The notes under the pieces are model-generated. The model was not told the origin of the DNA and made no database searches. It saw only the letters and a program-made list of their open reading frames with translations. Shown piece by piece: positions 35,410 through 48,778 of a stretch of 64,000 nucleotides of DNA. A program made the translations under genes and the position numbers. The DNA comes from Protoeuglena noctilucae (taxonomy: Eukaryota; Chlorophyta; Pedinophyceae; Marsupiomonadales; Marsupiomonadaceae). The stretch covers positions 558,001 to 622,000 of the forward strand of contig OY253669.1 in NCBI GenBank assembly GCA_958009085.1, read 5' to 3'. The number at the start of each line of letters is the position of its first letter. Positions within the stretch are counted from its first letter, which is position 1.

Positions 35410-36195
35410 GCAATGCTCGACAGCCGCGCGTGGCGGTTGGGTTGTTCAAGTGAAGTGCGCTTGAAAAGCAAAAACGCCGCGAGCGGCGAGCAGGCCGGGA
35501 CTGGCGACGGGGCCTTCGGGAGCTCTCCCAAGTTCCCAAGCCCCATGCGTCCGCGACCACCCGCGTCGCGAATGCCAAGCAAGGCACGGAGGCGCCTGGG
35601 CAATGCTGGTTGCCCGAGGCTCCTCCGCGCTGAGACGGGCCAGGTGCCCGAAACTGCAGCAAGGGTGCACACAAAGGGACGCATCTGAACTCAGAGTTAC
35701 GAGGAAGTCCCACCTGTCACGGGGCTGGCCGGGAAGGAGCGGTCCCCAGAGGGAAGGTGTGGAGGGGCAACGGGGGGGGGAGCGAGCACTCCCCGTATGA
35801 CCGTGACCGACTCGGCAAACAGGGCGGCAAAGGAGGGCGGCAAAGGTCGGGGGGGGGGGGGTACGTATTTGCGCCTGCATGGTCGCTGGGCGGAGCTCGC
35901 CACTGCGTGGGTCCCAAACATGGGCGGCGCAGAAAGTGAACATATCGGGAGCGGGTGCGAGGAAAGGAAACATGGACATCGCAAGACGGGGTTCGTGGTG
36001 AAAGGGGCGCAGAGGGTACATGATGTGAGGGTGAGACGGCGCCGAGCGACATCCCTCCTAACAGCTTGCGCATGTAAACAGGGCGGCCCTCATATGTCTA
36101 CAAACACGCAAGTGCAGGGATTACGGACGATTGGCGCACGGTGCTCGAGGCCTCCGCGCTGCACAGCGCCAGGCTGGGAGGGCGCCTTGCCGCCC
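35410..36195. other. Convergent intergenic region
   Basis: This lies between the stops of CDC27 (+) and the GATA/PHD gene (-). It contains a run of at least ten G around 35850 and two shorter G runs. It is long for a convergent gap here; I see no exon with good splice sites. Confidence 0.45.
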
Positions 36196-38865
36196 TCAGG
36201 CCGCGGCGCCCTCCCCCGCCACCACCGTCAGACTGCCGCCCTCCGAGTAGGGCGCTCCCAGGCCCACCCTCGCCTTCTTCCGACTCCCCTCCTCCGCCTG
36301 CGACACAGCCGGGAGGGACGCGTCCCCAGTCGCAGCTCAGGGCTGAAGTCAGCCCCCCAAACGAGTGGCCCCTCCCAACCTGTCCCGGCACTCCACTCAC
36401 CGCCTTGGCGACCAGGTGGGTCCCAGTCCGGGTGGCGTGGTCAGGGGCCGTGACCGGCCCCGCGTGTCCCATCAGCGCGGCAAGGAACTGGTTGGGCAGG
36501 GTGACCGGCTCCCCCGTCGGCGACGCCGGCTTCCCCCCCTCCAGGGGCTCGTCCTTGATCCCCCGCAGCTCCTCCATGACCGCCAGCTCCGCCAGCTCCG
36601 CCGACCGGGCCGGGTGGGCCACGCCATTCGCCCCCGCGCCTGCGTCCGCGCGCTCGGAAGACGGCGCGGCGCGGGAAGCGGGCGGCGCGGAGGCCCAGGG
36701 ACCCGGCCCCTGCATGGCCGCGAACAGGTGCGCGGCCGCGTCCGGGCGTGGGCCCCCAGGCCCTGCCCAGGGCCCGTACGACGCGACCCGGTCAGGCGGG
36801 CCGTCGCGGACCCAGCTCGGGGGCGCGGGAGGGGGGGCGTCCGCGCGGTGTGGCGCGAAGGCCCCGCCGCCCACGGCCTTGTCGGCCCATGCGCCCCAGT
36901 GCCCCATGCCCGGGACCCACTGCCCCGGTCCTCGGGCCCAGGCATGCGCGGCGGCCATCATCTGGGCACGGACGTCCGCATCGGGGCCCCAAGACCGAGG
37001 GCCCCAGGGCTGCGGCGGGAACCTTGGGGGCTGGCCCTGCCCTCCAGCGCTCTTGGAGGCCTCGTCCGCCTGCAGCGAGGGACCCGGTGCGGACCCGGTC
37101 GGCATGGCCCACCGCGCAGACTCCGCGCATCCATGGACAGCGCGCCCGCACCTTGTTGCGCAGGCTGAAGAGCGCCGATGCGACGGCCATGTCCTCCCAG
37201 TTCCCCCCCGAGCCTGGGGGCGCCGAGTTCGGCTTGGGCACTTCGCGTGGTGCGCCCGGGTGGCCGCCCCACCAGCGCTCCTCCGGGTTGGCGCCAGGCC
37301 AGTCTGCCGCAGAGAGAGCCCTGTGAACAAGGAGGGGGGGTGCCTCACACATCCCCGGCTCGTGGCGCCCACTCCCGATTAGCCGTGAAAGACGTGCCCC
37401 CGCGCATCACACCTGCCGTGTGCGTGGGCCGCGGCTTCCGCCTCGGCCATCGCCCAGTGGCGCCCGGCGAGGAACCCGTGCTCCCACACGCGCATCAGCG
37501 CCTCCGACTGGGCCACGGACGCAGGCGGCAGGTAGCTGGCGGCCGCGGGGTGCAAGTGGAATGCTAAGGCCTCAGGGCCCGCACCGCAGCTCGCGTGCCC
37601 AGCCAGACCGCGGGAGTCCTCCCAAGCCCGGCGCGGGCGCTTCAGACCCGCGAAAGCGCCCTCCGCGCCCGCGCCGTCCGAGTCCGCGTCCTGGAGGATG
37701 GACGATGCCTCGTGGCTGCGAGGCTTGTCCCCCCCACGGCCGTCGCGCTCGCGACGGGCGGCGTCCGCCACCGCACCCGAGTGGTGCAGCGCAGCGTAGT
37801 CGACGGGGCCTCGCGCCGTCCGCGCAGTGCGGACGGTGGGGCTTTCCCGCTCGTCCGAGGGATGGCCCGACCGCTCGCGGCTGCTCTTCTTCTGCGGACC
37901 CAGGAGCGGAGATTGCTGGAACGGCGCCTACAGGCAACGTCGTCGCAGCGCGCCAGATAGGCCGCCAGCATCGCTCGCGTCGCCACCCCGCACCTCCTTC
38001 TGCGAGTCGTGCGTCCGCACGAACGGCCGCGAGTACGTGGTGCGGAGGACCTGCTTGGGCCCGACAAAGACGCGCTCGTGGACGGCAGCCACGTTGACAG
38101 GGAACGGGTCCGCCGGCGGCAGGTGGGGCTTCTTCCTGCAGCCAGGTCTTGACGGGAAAGGTGGGTGTGCGAGCAGGCGTGCGGCAGGGCCGCCGCCAGC
38201 CTGGCGCAACTCTTGCGGCGCACCTGCACGCCGGACACGCGTAGTGCTCCCCCTCGAGAGGCGTCCAGTCGCCCGTGCGTTGGGCCTCGGCCTCCTCGCA
38301 GTCGAGGTGCATCCAGCTGCCGCAGTAGTCACAGGGCATCCATTTGTCGACCTCGGCGACGCCCGGTACCTTACGATACACGCACTGGCACAACGTGCAG
38401 TGCCAGCCGCGCTTGAACAGGATGCCACAGGCGTTGCACAAGGGGACGTGGCGGCCGTACTGCGGTTGGGGAGGCGAGCGTATCCGCGTTCACGGTGGCA
38501 AAATCCATCGGCATATCATGGAGGAAAACTCGCGGGAGGGGGCGGCGAGGCGGCGCCGGCCCCGGGCCCGCGGCCAGCCCGAAACAGCCATGCCAGGCCG
38601 CCGTGGCCAAGGGTGCGCGCGCGCTGCCCCGGCGCCAGACCCTACGAGCAGACAGCTTAGCGTATGATGCAGAGGAGGTAGGGACGCGCCCGGCAAGGAC
38701 GGCCGGGACAAGGCACGCTGATCCCATCCGAACGGCCGGGGAGGTGTCTGCCGCCCCCCTCCCTGCCCTTACCTCATCCAGCCACCCCTTCCGCCACATG
38801 GGGGGAGACTTGGACGTTGGACAACATGGGTTGGCGCACTTTTCCTGCACGCCTCGGTCCCCCAT
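36196..38865 (-). CDS. GATA zinc finger plus PHD-like finger protein
   Basis: Exons are 38865-38773, 38459-38224, 38135-37994, 37891-37413, 37320-37152, 37069-36401 and 36297-36196, about 629 residues, all in phase. The N-terminus is a GATA-type finger split by an intron: CANPCCPTSKSPPMWRKGW, then PLCNACGILFKRGWHC. It runs directly into a PHD-like C4HC3 finger (CTLCQCVYRK, CDYCGSWMHLDC, YACPACR). The rest is mostly disordered, rich in Pro, Ala, Gly and Trp, with a late basic motif (GSRKKARVGL) that may be a nuclear signal and a possible sumoylation site (GIKDEP). DNA binding plus histone reading is inferred from the two fingers. It shares a 515-base divergent promoter region with ATG2. Confidence 0.8.
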
Positions 38866-39380
38866 TGCTTATGTTGTGGCCGGGCGGAGGCCCCCCGTTT
38901 GAACACGCGCCGTCCGTGGCCGCGGCGTTCGTGCGACAGGTCGTATCAGATCGAAAACGCGTCGGCAACGGCGCAGTCCGGCGGGATATGGCCGGGGGAG
39001 TCGGCGAGGCCCCACTCGACCGGTCACGCGACAGTTGCTGGGAAAAGAGACGGCCGCGCGCCATCTAACGCGCCAGAATGCTGCAGGGGGCGAGATATGC
39101 GCGCGGGGCTCGGCGCGGTGGGACGGTGGTCAGGCCTGAGGGTAAATCAGCGTCGCTCCCCCGTCACGCCCTTCGGCCCGGAGTCTTGTTAAAAATGGAG
39201 TTCCGACGCGCCGGGCACGCCTGCGCTTAGTCGGGTGCGGGGATTCGCGCGACCCCTGCATCGCCGCTGCATCACCGCGTCGTAGCGCTTGCTGTCGGTA
39301 CTTGTGGGCGGGCCCGCCTTGGGCGTCGCGGGACGGTCGGGCGCGCGCGAACGCGGAACGCGCAGGGCCCGGGAGTCGCG
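38866..39380. promoter_or_regulatory. Divergent intergenic region
   Basis: This region separates the starts of the GATA/PHD gene (-) and ATG2 (+). No exon or recognisable element found. Confidence 0.4.
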
Positions 39381-42300
39381 ATGTTATCCGTGCCGAGCTG
39401 GGCCACCAGGCGCCTGTGAGTAACGCGTGGTAGGAGGGAAGCGTCACGCCCGACCGCGTGCTGCCGCTTCTGCGCCGCGGGGCCAGCGCCTTGCCCTCCA
39501 ACCCCCGTGCTCTTTGCTCCCAGCTTGGCGCTCCTCATTCGGTCCTTCCTCGGAAGCTTCCTCGATTCCGAGTTCGACACGGCACAGCTCGAAGTGCAGC
39601 TAGGATCGGGATACATCGGCTTCTCAAACCTGGGGCTGGTGAGGAGCGGCGCTCGGACGCGCGCTAGGGCGCGTGCCCTTCCCGCGCGTCGCCGGTCACG
39701 AGATGCCCTCGTGCGCATCTCCGAGTTCAACTGGTCACGTTCCGTTTCTCCTGCATCGCAGGACTGCGCCAAGGTGAACGAGGCGGTGGGCGCCGCGTCC
39801 CCGCTCCTCGTCACGGGCGGTCGCGTCCGCACTGTCGAAGTGCGCGTCCCCGTCTCGCTCGATTTCACCCTCCCTGTCGTCGTGTCCCTCTCTGGCGTCT
39901 CCGTGGACGTGGCCCCGCGAGACCACGGCGGGGGACGGGAGCAGGGGCACAGCGGCCCCCGTGACGGCCCCGGTTCCGGCCTGGGTCCCAGGCCGCCCGC
40001 ACCCGGCGCCCGGTCGTGGTGGAGCCTGCCTGGCATTGGCGCCGTGTCGAACTACATCGAGTCCGCGACGTCTTTCCTGGCCGCCTCGGTCGCGGCCACC
40101 CTGCAGCCCCAAGTGCAGCGGCTGGCCGAGGCGCTTGTTCTACGACTCCAGGTTCGCATTGCCGATGCCGATGTCCGCCTCGCCGTCCCCGGGACACCGG
40201 GTGGGCGTCGCCAAGGGGCCCAGTCGAGGGAGCGGGCGGCTGCGCCCGACGATGCCACGTCGGGGCCCTCTGTGCTGCAACTCCGCTTCGACGAGCTCGA
40301 GATCCGCCGCGACGTCAGCCACGGAGCCAAGAGCGATGGCCACGTGCCCGGGGAAGGGCTGCCCAGGTGCGGGCGGGCAGCTGCCGACGATGACCGGTCA
40401 CAGGCCACTGCTGCTGAGCCAGGCCCCGAGGTCTCCGCTGCCGCCGCCGCACGCAGGAGCAGAAAGGGCAAGGTTCTGGCGTGGCTGGCGGGGCGTCGCC
40501 TGTCGTGGTCTGGTCTGCAAGTGGAGGTGTCGCGCCCCTGGGTGGCACCGCCAGGGGCCCACCGCAGCTGCCGTCCTCCACCTGAGGCGGACGATGGGCC
40601 CGGGACTTTCAACTGCCAGCGTCCGCAACCGGGGGCCTCGCCGCGAGGCGCCGTGGCCGACGCTCGCCCTGCTGCGAGCGCCGTCGAGCAGGCCGCGGCG
40701 CACCCCCAGGAAGCACGGCCCGGTGTTTCCGGAGCATTCGAAGCGGCTTGCCTTGCGGAAGGGAGGTTTGAGCCGGGTGATGGAGCCGGAAGCTTGTTCG
40801 CGAGTGTGTTCGAGGGCTCTCCTGGTGGCGCAGGCATCTGGGAAAGCGTGATGGCCGAGGGGGACCCTGGTTCTGATTCGTCGCCTGCGGAGGGGGCATC
40901 CCTCGTGGATAGAGCTGCATCTCGCGCAGAGCTCCAAGGGAGTTTGAGGCCTCTGGAAGCGGAGGGACCTGGTCGACACGCGGCAGTCTCGTGGGTGCTG
41001 CTGGGGTCGGGGTCGAGGCTGGGTGACGGGGTCGGCGGGTCGGTGTCATTTGCCGTCGAGGTGCTGCAGGGGCAGAGCGATGGGGGGGACACGGGGACGG
41101 GTACGGCGGAGGGATCCTCACTGGCGCGCGATGGTGGGGAGGGTGCCGGCGGCCCGGGGGCCGAGAGCGATCTCCCAGTGTCGCTCTTGCTTGCCTGCGC
41201 AGTTGGGAGCGTCTGCTTGGGCCTCGCCCCTGAGCCCATCTCCGTGCTGGCGCGCCTCGCGGAGACCCTCGCAGGCAGCCAGAAACGCGACGTGCTCCGC
41301 GGCGCTCAGGCATCTGCGCCGCGTTGGGAGGAGACACGCGGTTTCCCTGGCGACGGGGGGCGCCCTGCGAGTGACGCCGGCGCTTCCAGCCCCGTCCCAC
41401 CCCTCTCTCATGCCCATTCGCGTTCTGAGTCGTTTGACTCCGCAGTGTCCGAAGCTGCTGACTTGGGAGGTAGCTTTGTGGCGGGGGAGAACATGGTGGG
41501 GCAGGACTGTCCCAGGCCGGCCGGTCTTCCCACCGCGGCGGGCTTCTTTGGGGCGCGGGTGGCAGAGTCCCTGGGTCTCCCCCCCTCGCTTCTCGGGGCT
41601 CTGGCCATGTCCCCCTCCGGCAATCAGCGACGGAAGGCGTCTGATTGCCGTTGGCTGCCAGCAGGGGTTGTGAGGCATGAGCTGGTGCGTATAGCGGCCG
41701 GATGCGCGCCCTCCGATGCTGCTCAGGCGGACAATGCTCCAACACAGGCAGGTGGATGGGTCAGGGAAGCCACTGTGCCGGTCACGTCTGCACTAGTGGA
41801 TGGGGTGGACCCAGCAAGGCAGAGCCAGTCGCCACGCGCCCGCCTCCGCGTTGCTGTCGCAACCATGCAGCTTTCTGTGGACGCCCTGTCCATAGTTTGC
41901 AGCGGCGGCAGGGGGTGTGGGGGGAAAGCGGAGCCCGACGCACCGGGTGACGCAGGTCAGCGGGCCGACGAGCATGCGCCAGCCATCCTCGTAGAGTTGC
42001 AAGGCATTGCCGGCACCGCGTCTGCGTTGCCTGCCGGGCCGTCTGGAGGGGTCCTGTCCCTCCAACTTGCGGGGTTGAGGGCGTGGGCTTTGCCGCGGGA
42101 CCAGCCCCCATCACCGAGCAATAGTGCAGGGCTGTTTACCTCCATGGACTCCGTGGCCAAAAGCTCCGGTGGCGAATGTTTGCCGTTCAGCGCCACTCCC
42201 CTGGCCCCCTCTCCTAGCTGCGTGTCTGCAGCGCTCGGCATGGATGGCGAAGCAGCGGGAAGCACGTGGGGAAGACGTGCCGAGGGGGCTCAGTCATTGC

Positions 42301-45300
42301 CGTGCATTCCGATGCTGCAGCTCATGGGCTCTGCATCTTCGCAAGACCCTTGCATGGAAGCGTTCTTGGCGCTCACGCCTGATCCCAAGTCAGACGACAG
42401 GCTCAGCGGGGGTCTGTGTGCCGAGATCGGTCATCTGGCCGTATGGGGGGATGCGTCGGCGTTGACAACTGCGGCTGAAGTGGTGGGGTGTTTCTCGGTT
42501 GCAAGGGGCACGGAGGGGTCTAGCCCTGACCTGGGGAAGGCCACCGCGAACTCGGTTGCGGACGGGATGGGAAGGCCAGCTGACCATGAGTTCTTTGTCT
42601 TCGGGGTCAGGTCGGCAGAGTCCTTTCGGATGGAAGCTTGCTGCAAGTCGGTTTCCGTTGTGCTCCACTCGAGCGATGCTCCCATCGCAGTTGGCCTGCA
42701 CGTTCAGTCGTGGCCAACAGAGTGGGGCACATCCGCGACGGAGACGCGTGCGCTGTCCCTAGATCAGAAGCTATTGCCGGAGACGCACCCTGCATGCCTG
42801 ACGGTGGAGATGCCGTGGGAGGGCTCTGGAACTGGCCGGCCAAAAGCCCAGATCTATTGTGGCGCGGCAGCTGTTCGTCTGATGGTCCTCTCAGCTCCGG
42901 GCGTTGCCAACGAGTCTTGCGGAAACGACTCAAATGCGGGTGGGTGCGGCCGCTCATGTGGCAGCGGTAGGAGCGTGGTGGACGTCATAGCGTGGACAGC
43001 TCCCTGTGTAAATCATGACAGCGTCGGTGCGTTTAGCTGCTCGGTATCGGCCCGGGTGGCGCTCGGAGAACCCCCTGGCTACGGAAGCGCGGTTGACTCC
43101 GGACAGGCGTTTCGCGTGGACCGGCGGCTGATGCGAGCTTGGGAGGAGTTTGGGCGCTCGCTGGCAACCTCGGCGCCTGACAAGGCAGGGACCGTTCCCG
43201 CTGCACATCGCGCGTTCCCAGACACCATGGGGGGCTACCGTGGCGCGCCTGGCCGGGGAGCTAACCCACCAGGCATACAGGAGGATCGAGACGTGGGTGT
43301 GGCCGCCTTAGGTTCGGATTCTACGGACGAGTGGTACTTGCACCACATCACTGCCGAGGCGTCGCACACGTACGTGGATGTGTGTCTCCCGATGGTTTCG
43401 ATTCGCCTTCGGCATCAGCTTATTCTCGACCTGGGCGCCCTGCTGAAGGATCTCTCGGAGGCGGCCTCGTCAGGCAAGCTATACAGGGAGGGGGGGGAGC
43501 ATCACAGTGTCCTATTCAGGTGGATATCTGTCTACCGCGCAATGAGTTGTGGTTGCAGGTGGCTCTGTCCGGTCGACAGGGGCAAGTGATGCAGACGCGG
43601 GCGAAGATCAGCAAGGCGGTGTCCGCAGCCACAAGATTGCACGCAAAGCGGGGAGTGGGATGGTGACAGTGGCCGTCACGGCTACACAGGCATCTGTCGA
43701 GGTGGCCAGTCAGCAGACGCTGACGCTGCCCCTGCAGCTCCACCAGCACCGGTACCAGCTCCCTCGGCGGCGCTTCAACAGTGCCTTCAGGGGCATGGCT
43801 GGCCGGCTAGCGGTGGTGAGGATCATGTTTGAGGGATGACGGATGAGCTGCTGTCAGCAGCTCACTTGATATGGCTTTTTTTTTGTTGCCGTTGCAGACG
43901 ACCGTGTCAAATTTGGCTGGGCACCCCCTGTGTTCCGCGCTGGGCGTGTCTGCGGGTGCTATCTCGGTGCAGGAGCTTTCGGCAGCTGTGCCAACGTTCC
44001 CACTCGGGACGGCAGGGGACCCTGCACTTCTGCCTATGGGACTTGGGTTTGAGGACTGGCCAGGGGCATGGCAGGTGAGGTTAGGGTAAGCACTGTACAG
44101 CGGATGGATGGTAAGTCCATCATCATCATTACCACAAGTTCACATCATCACAGCACGTGCGTTGCCCCCCGTCCGCAGTGGGACCGTGGCTCTGCTGGTC
44201 CTGGTCCCGGCTTGGCGGTTTGGTCCGTAGTCACCGGGCACGAGCGTCTCGTCGCGGGTCTCTCTGCTACTCATGTGCCTTCTTCACGACCCGGTACGCT
44301 CTCGCGAGGGGTGTCGCCGACGGATGACCTGGGGATGTCGATGCACCTGGGCGTATGCAGAGAGGAGGAGCGGAGTCCTGTCTGGGGTTGGGACTCTGAC
44401 AGTTCGGGCGGTGAGAGGGGCTCTTTGAGACCTAATGCCGAAGAGCTGACAGACCGTGCGCGTCGGAATGCTTCGCATTTGTTGTTCGGTGGGGCTTTTC
44501 AGACGACGTTTGAGGATGCGACGGGGGAAGCGCAAGCCGAAACCAATTGCGTCAATGATCGGGGCCCACCGGACGAGGCAGTCAAGAAACAGCTTGCCGG
44601 GAGAGCTGAAGACATATCCGTGTGGCAAGACGTGGGCTTGTTAGTGGGGGGACAGCGCGAGGCTCTCTGGACGCTTCACAGCCATTTGGCAGGCAAGGCC
44701 GCCCATGATTGTGTGATACAGCTTGTGGACGGAAGCTATTGCTGACTGACTCCGTGTTTGGATCCTGTTTGCAGTGGACGGAAGCGCGTTAGTGCTGACC
44801 ACGGACCCGGGCCGGGCCTCTGCGGACTGGCTGGAAGCGTTTCTCGACACGCTCAAGATCCCTGCTCCAATTGCACCGTCGGTGCAGTCAGATGTCCGAT
44901 CGTGTGTTGTCCGACTGAAACAAGCACAGCTACGCCTCCGGCCGATTCCGGGGAGCCGGGCGTTTGCGTCTCTCAGCTGCGAGGAGGTCGATTACGTCTC
45001 TGGGACGCACGTGCGCGACACGCATCACATCGTTTTGCGGGGCTTGGAGCTCGCTGTTGGCGTCAGTGCCCAAACGCAGAACAGCGGCGCATCGGGTCCC
45101 CAAGTGCATCCGTCCACTATACCCTGGCAGGCGCTCCCAGTCATTGCCTCCGACTCCTCTCTGGTCATCACGGTTTGCTCTCGCAACAAGGAGGCCACAC
45201 GCCCGCGAGTGGTGCACGCATCGCAGGAGGCTTTTGTCCCCCCTGTTTGGGAGGTCCTTGTAACAAATGCACACTTGCGGGTTGCTACGACGCCCGAAGA

Positions 45301-48300
45301 CCTCGTGGCCCTCAAGCACTTGGCAGGAGACGTTGGCAAGGCGCCTGCCAGGTGCAGTCATTTCCAGCACGTTGCAACGGCTTGCTTTCTCATCCTCGCC
45401 GACGCGCAGGTAGCGTTGACTCACACCACTTGCTGTGTAATTCTCTCTGTGCAGGCCGGGATTCGAAGAACGTGTACCAGAAGAGGTCGCGGCTGCCATC
45501 ATCGGGGACATGCTGCTTGACTCAGGCGAGCGGCAGTTTGAGCCCTTGCAGCTTTGGGTGTTCGCAAACCCGCCTCATTCACATTGGCTCGCTCCTCGTC
45601 TTGCAGCCGTTTTGGAGGAAGTCAAACGCGAGCAGGGCGGCGTTAAAAGGCTCCAAGACCTTGTCACGGACCGCATCACGGAGGCGCTGCTCACCCACGT
45701 CACGGATCCTTCCGAGCCAGTTGCTGGTCGACCGGCGCAGCAACCAGGCAAAGCCAGCCCAAGCATCTCGTGCGATCAAGCGGCGCAGGGGAAGAAGCCC
45801 AGTGGGGACGCAGGGGAGTGGGAGGTCATCAGCGGCAGGGCCATGACGCGTGCAAGCGAGGAGGCAGCGGGCCAGAGTAGCGAAGGAGCTGCACTAAGAT
45901 GGGCATCGGACGTAAGGGACCGTGGAGACGCACCTTTTGGGCCTGACCAGATGTACATGACCAGCGCGGCCCACGCGGCGGGTGTCATGAGGTGAGACAG
46001 GACATCCTTGCTCTTGGTGCACGCACCGCGGCGAAGACACTTGCATTTGCACCTTGGGAACCGCGTGCATGTTTTTTCTTGTGCAGGGTTCGAGCGGACC
46101 CGGACCTCGTGCAGGGTATGCCGCCAGTCCGGGGTCAGATAATCATGCATGATGTCCACGTGTCGTGGGTGCTCGTCGGCGACCGTCCTCTAGGGCGCCT
46201 GGCGCACACCACAGGGCGTGCTGGCCAGCGGGGTTCCTCCCCCGCTGCCTCGGACAATTGCCAGCGCGATGCATTCTCGGCAGATGACAGGGAAGAAGGC
46301 GAGGACGCTTGGCTCGCGGAGGGTGGCGAGCTCGAGTTCTGCTTGGAGGGGCTGTCCGTTGCACACGCCCTCTTCCACAAGTCTGACGGCGTTTCCTCCC
46401 GCACTGTGGTCACGGCAGCAAATGTGATCGTGGTAGACCACAACATGCCGACGGGATCCGCATGGCACCGAGTCCTGGATTGCCATAGCACACGCTGCGC
46501 GCCACGGCGGGACAGCGATCCGGCGGTCAAGGTGGTCCTCACGGTGCTGTCCCCGGTCGGTACCGCTGGAGATGAGCTTGACATCACAGTTCGCGTGCAC
46601 CCGCTTCGGGCCATGGTCGACCAGCACGTGGTGATGCTCCTCCAACGAGTTGTCAGGGCTGTGTCGGCCGAGGAGCGTCCTCACGAGACACATATTGGCG
46701 AGCAGCGCCCGTGTGCTACGCACGCACAAGACAACCAGGATGTTGGGAATTCCGGGGAACGGGGATCGTTGATGCCATCGCCCAACTCACATGCGACCAG
46801 CAGAGGAAGCTTGCTTTCTTCGACAGCGTCGACCGAAATGTTAGTAGGGAGGAGCCCAGGCATCGGGGGGGCTTCCAACAACACAGCAGTGGGTATCACG
46901 GTTGGAAACGGCAGATTAGGGAGCGCGGTGCTCGGGTTGGAGGTGGACTTGGGCCAAGTCGGGAGTGCTGTCGGCAATGGCTTTCGGGCCCTGTCGCAGC
47001 ACGTGTCCCAGGGGCGCGTTGGTTTAGATGTCGGAGATGATCATCGTTGCGGGCGCTACGAGGGCGAAGCCAGCGCAACTTCGGATGCTGGTAGTGCTGG
47101 GAGCTCAGAGAGCATGGCTCCTTTGGAGGCGTTTGTCGAGACGGCGGTCCCAGATAGGGCCGAGGTCTACACCACAGGAACTTGGTCTGTGCATCAGGCT
47201 CCTATTGCTGGTTCCTCGCCCCGAGGAGCCTTTTTCCAGCGCGTCAGGGTGGACGCCACCAGCGTATGCATCGACTACCGCCCACGGCATATGGACGCCA
47301 CGGAACTCGGCAAAGGGAACTTGGCGGAGCTTCTCAACGCTGCGCCATTTCAGGAGGTGCGAGGGACCGCATGGTAGCTTGCCATGTGTCTGGAGCTCAC
47401 GAGTACCAGCCACGCAATGGAGAACTTTTTATGTTCTCAGGTGGCCATCACGCTGAAGGGAATCGAGCTTAAGGGCGTTCTGCTGACGGAGGCTGGGAAT
47501 GAAGTGGGCGCTGCGTGGGCACGGGACATTGCCCTGCACCAGACGCATCGGATTATCCAGGGCTTGCCTGCGTTTCGCTCGGTCCACAGGTACGCTCAAG
47601 CCTGCGCTGTCATTCTCCGGCCATTGGCTCGAGCTTGCATGGATTACGGGCAGTCCCTTGCTGCTTGCAGAATCAGCACGGCTGCGGGGGAGGTCTTTTC
47701 TCGCCCCTGGCGTGAGCTCACACGCCCGGAAGAGGTGCTGTCCCACTATGCCCAGACCTCGATTTCTGAATGGGAAGAGACGGAGGACTGGGATGTGGTC
47801 AGCCACCACAGGGACACGCTGGAAGGGCGGGGCAAGGGGGACGCACCCGCCTGGGAGCTGCTGAAGGATCGCGTGCAGAGAATGCTGTCGGCAACAAGCC
47901 AGGTGGGGGCTCGGTGACGGCGGTTGTGACTCTTGATAAGCTTTCCTTCATATCAGGAGGCCATGTGGTGTGTGGGGTGCTGGGCAGCGCTGCCCCCGGA
48001 CACCTTCATGCTTCTCTCCCCAGGCGGGACAATCTCATCACGTGGGACCGGGTCCCAAGCCATCCCGCCGGCTTCTGGCCCAAGATCGCGTGGTGAAGTC
48101 GTCAGCCGAGTTTGGGAGGGCCCTGCGGCAGCTCGGCAAGGCCGTGGCAACGGAGGTGCGAATTCTTTCTGTGACGCACTCTTTCAGCTCCTTTGATGTC
48201 ACTTTCGTAATGGCGGCAGCACTGTATCTGCAGGTGTGCTCTGTGGGTGTCGGCCTCAGCGAAGGCGCGGAGTTCATCCTCTCGGGCCACACGGGCTCTG

Positions 48301-48714
48301 GGACGGGCGATACGCCGTCTGGTATGAGGGATGGCGCACGCAGGGCATATCACGAGCTCACGTGAGCTTCAAGCGCGGGATCTCTTTGCCGTTACATCAA
48401 TAGCGCCCCAATTGTCATCATTTTCGAGTGAGTTCATTCTTTGTTGACTTAATTGTATTTTGCTTCTGTTGCGCAGGCAAGGCATCGCCGCTGCTCAGGA
48501 CATCTCCGCGCGCACGCACGTGCGTAAAGGCGACGGGCCTCTCCTGGCCGCGGGGGCAGTGGCCCGGGCTGGCGCGGGGGCTTTGAGAGCGGGCGCACAT
48601 GGCTTGCTCAGTGCGGCTCGGGTCGCCATGCAAGGAGCAAAGCGGGACATGGAGCGGGGAAGGCGCCGCCCTCACGGATGGGTGCAGTCGCGGAGGCGCA
48701 AAGACAGCGGGTAG
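39381..48714 (+). CDS. ATG2: Autophagy-related protein 2 (ATG2), bridge-like lipid transfer protein
   Basis: ATG2 moves phospholipids from ER to the growing autophagosome. The start exon 39381-39415 joins 39524-39638 to give a chorein-type N-terminus (ALLIRSFLGSFLDSEFDTAQ, then GYIGFSNLGL). A single exon of about 3.7 kb (39762-43506) follows. Then come 43559-43815, 43898-44074, 44179 to about 44712, 44775-45351, 45455-45991, 46087-47356, 47441-47589, 47671-47902, 48024-48155, 48234-48361 and 48477-48714. The ATG2 C-terminal domain is clear: VRVDATSVCIDYRPRHMDA, LAELLNAAPFQE, VAITLKGIELKGVLLTEAG, and HQTHRIIQGLPAFRSV. The last exon ends in a basic helix (RAGAHGLLSAARVAM). The end of the sixth exon is the one unresolved splice. 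Much of the middle is low-complexity, as in plant ATG2. It is one of the longest genes here. Confidence 0.9.
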
Positions 48715-48778
48715 AAACTGGGCTGCAGCACGCATGCGGTTTGCACGGCCCCCTGCCAGCACCCCTGTGCCGAAGCGC

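Noticed and set aside
35845-35865. Poly-G run as a possible origin or regulatory quadruplex.
   Set aside because: A homopolymer run alone in a convergent gap is not evidence; it may be an assembly-sensitive simple repeat.
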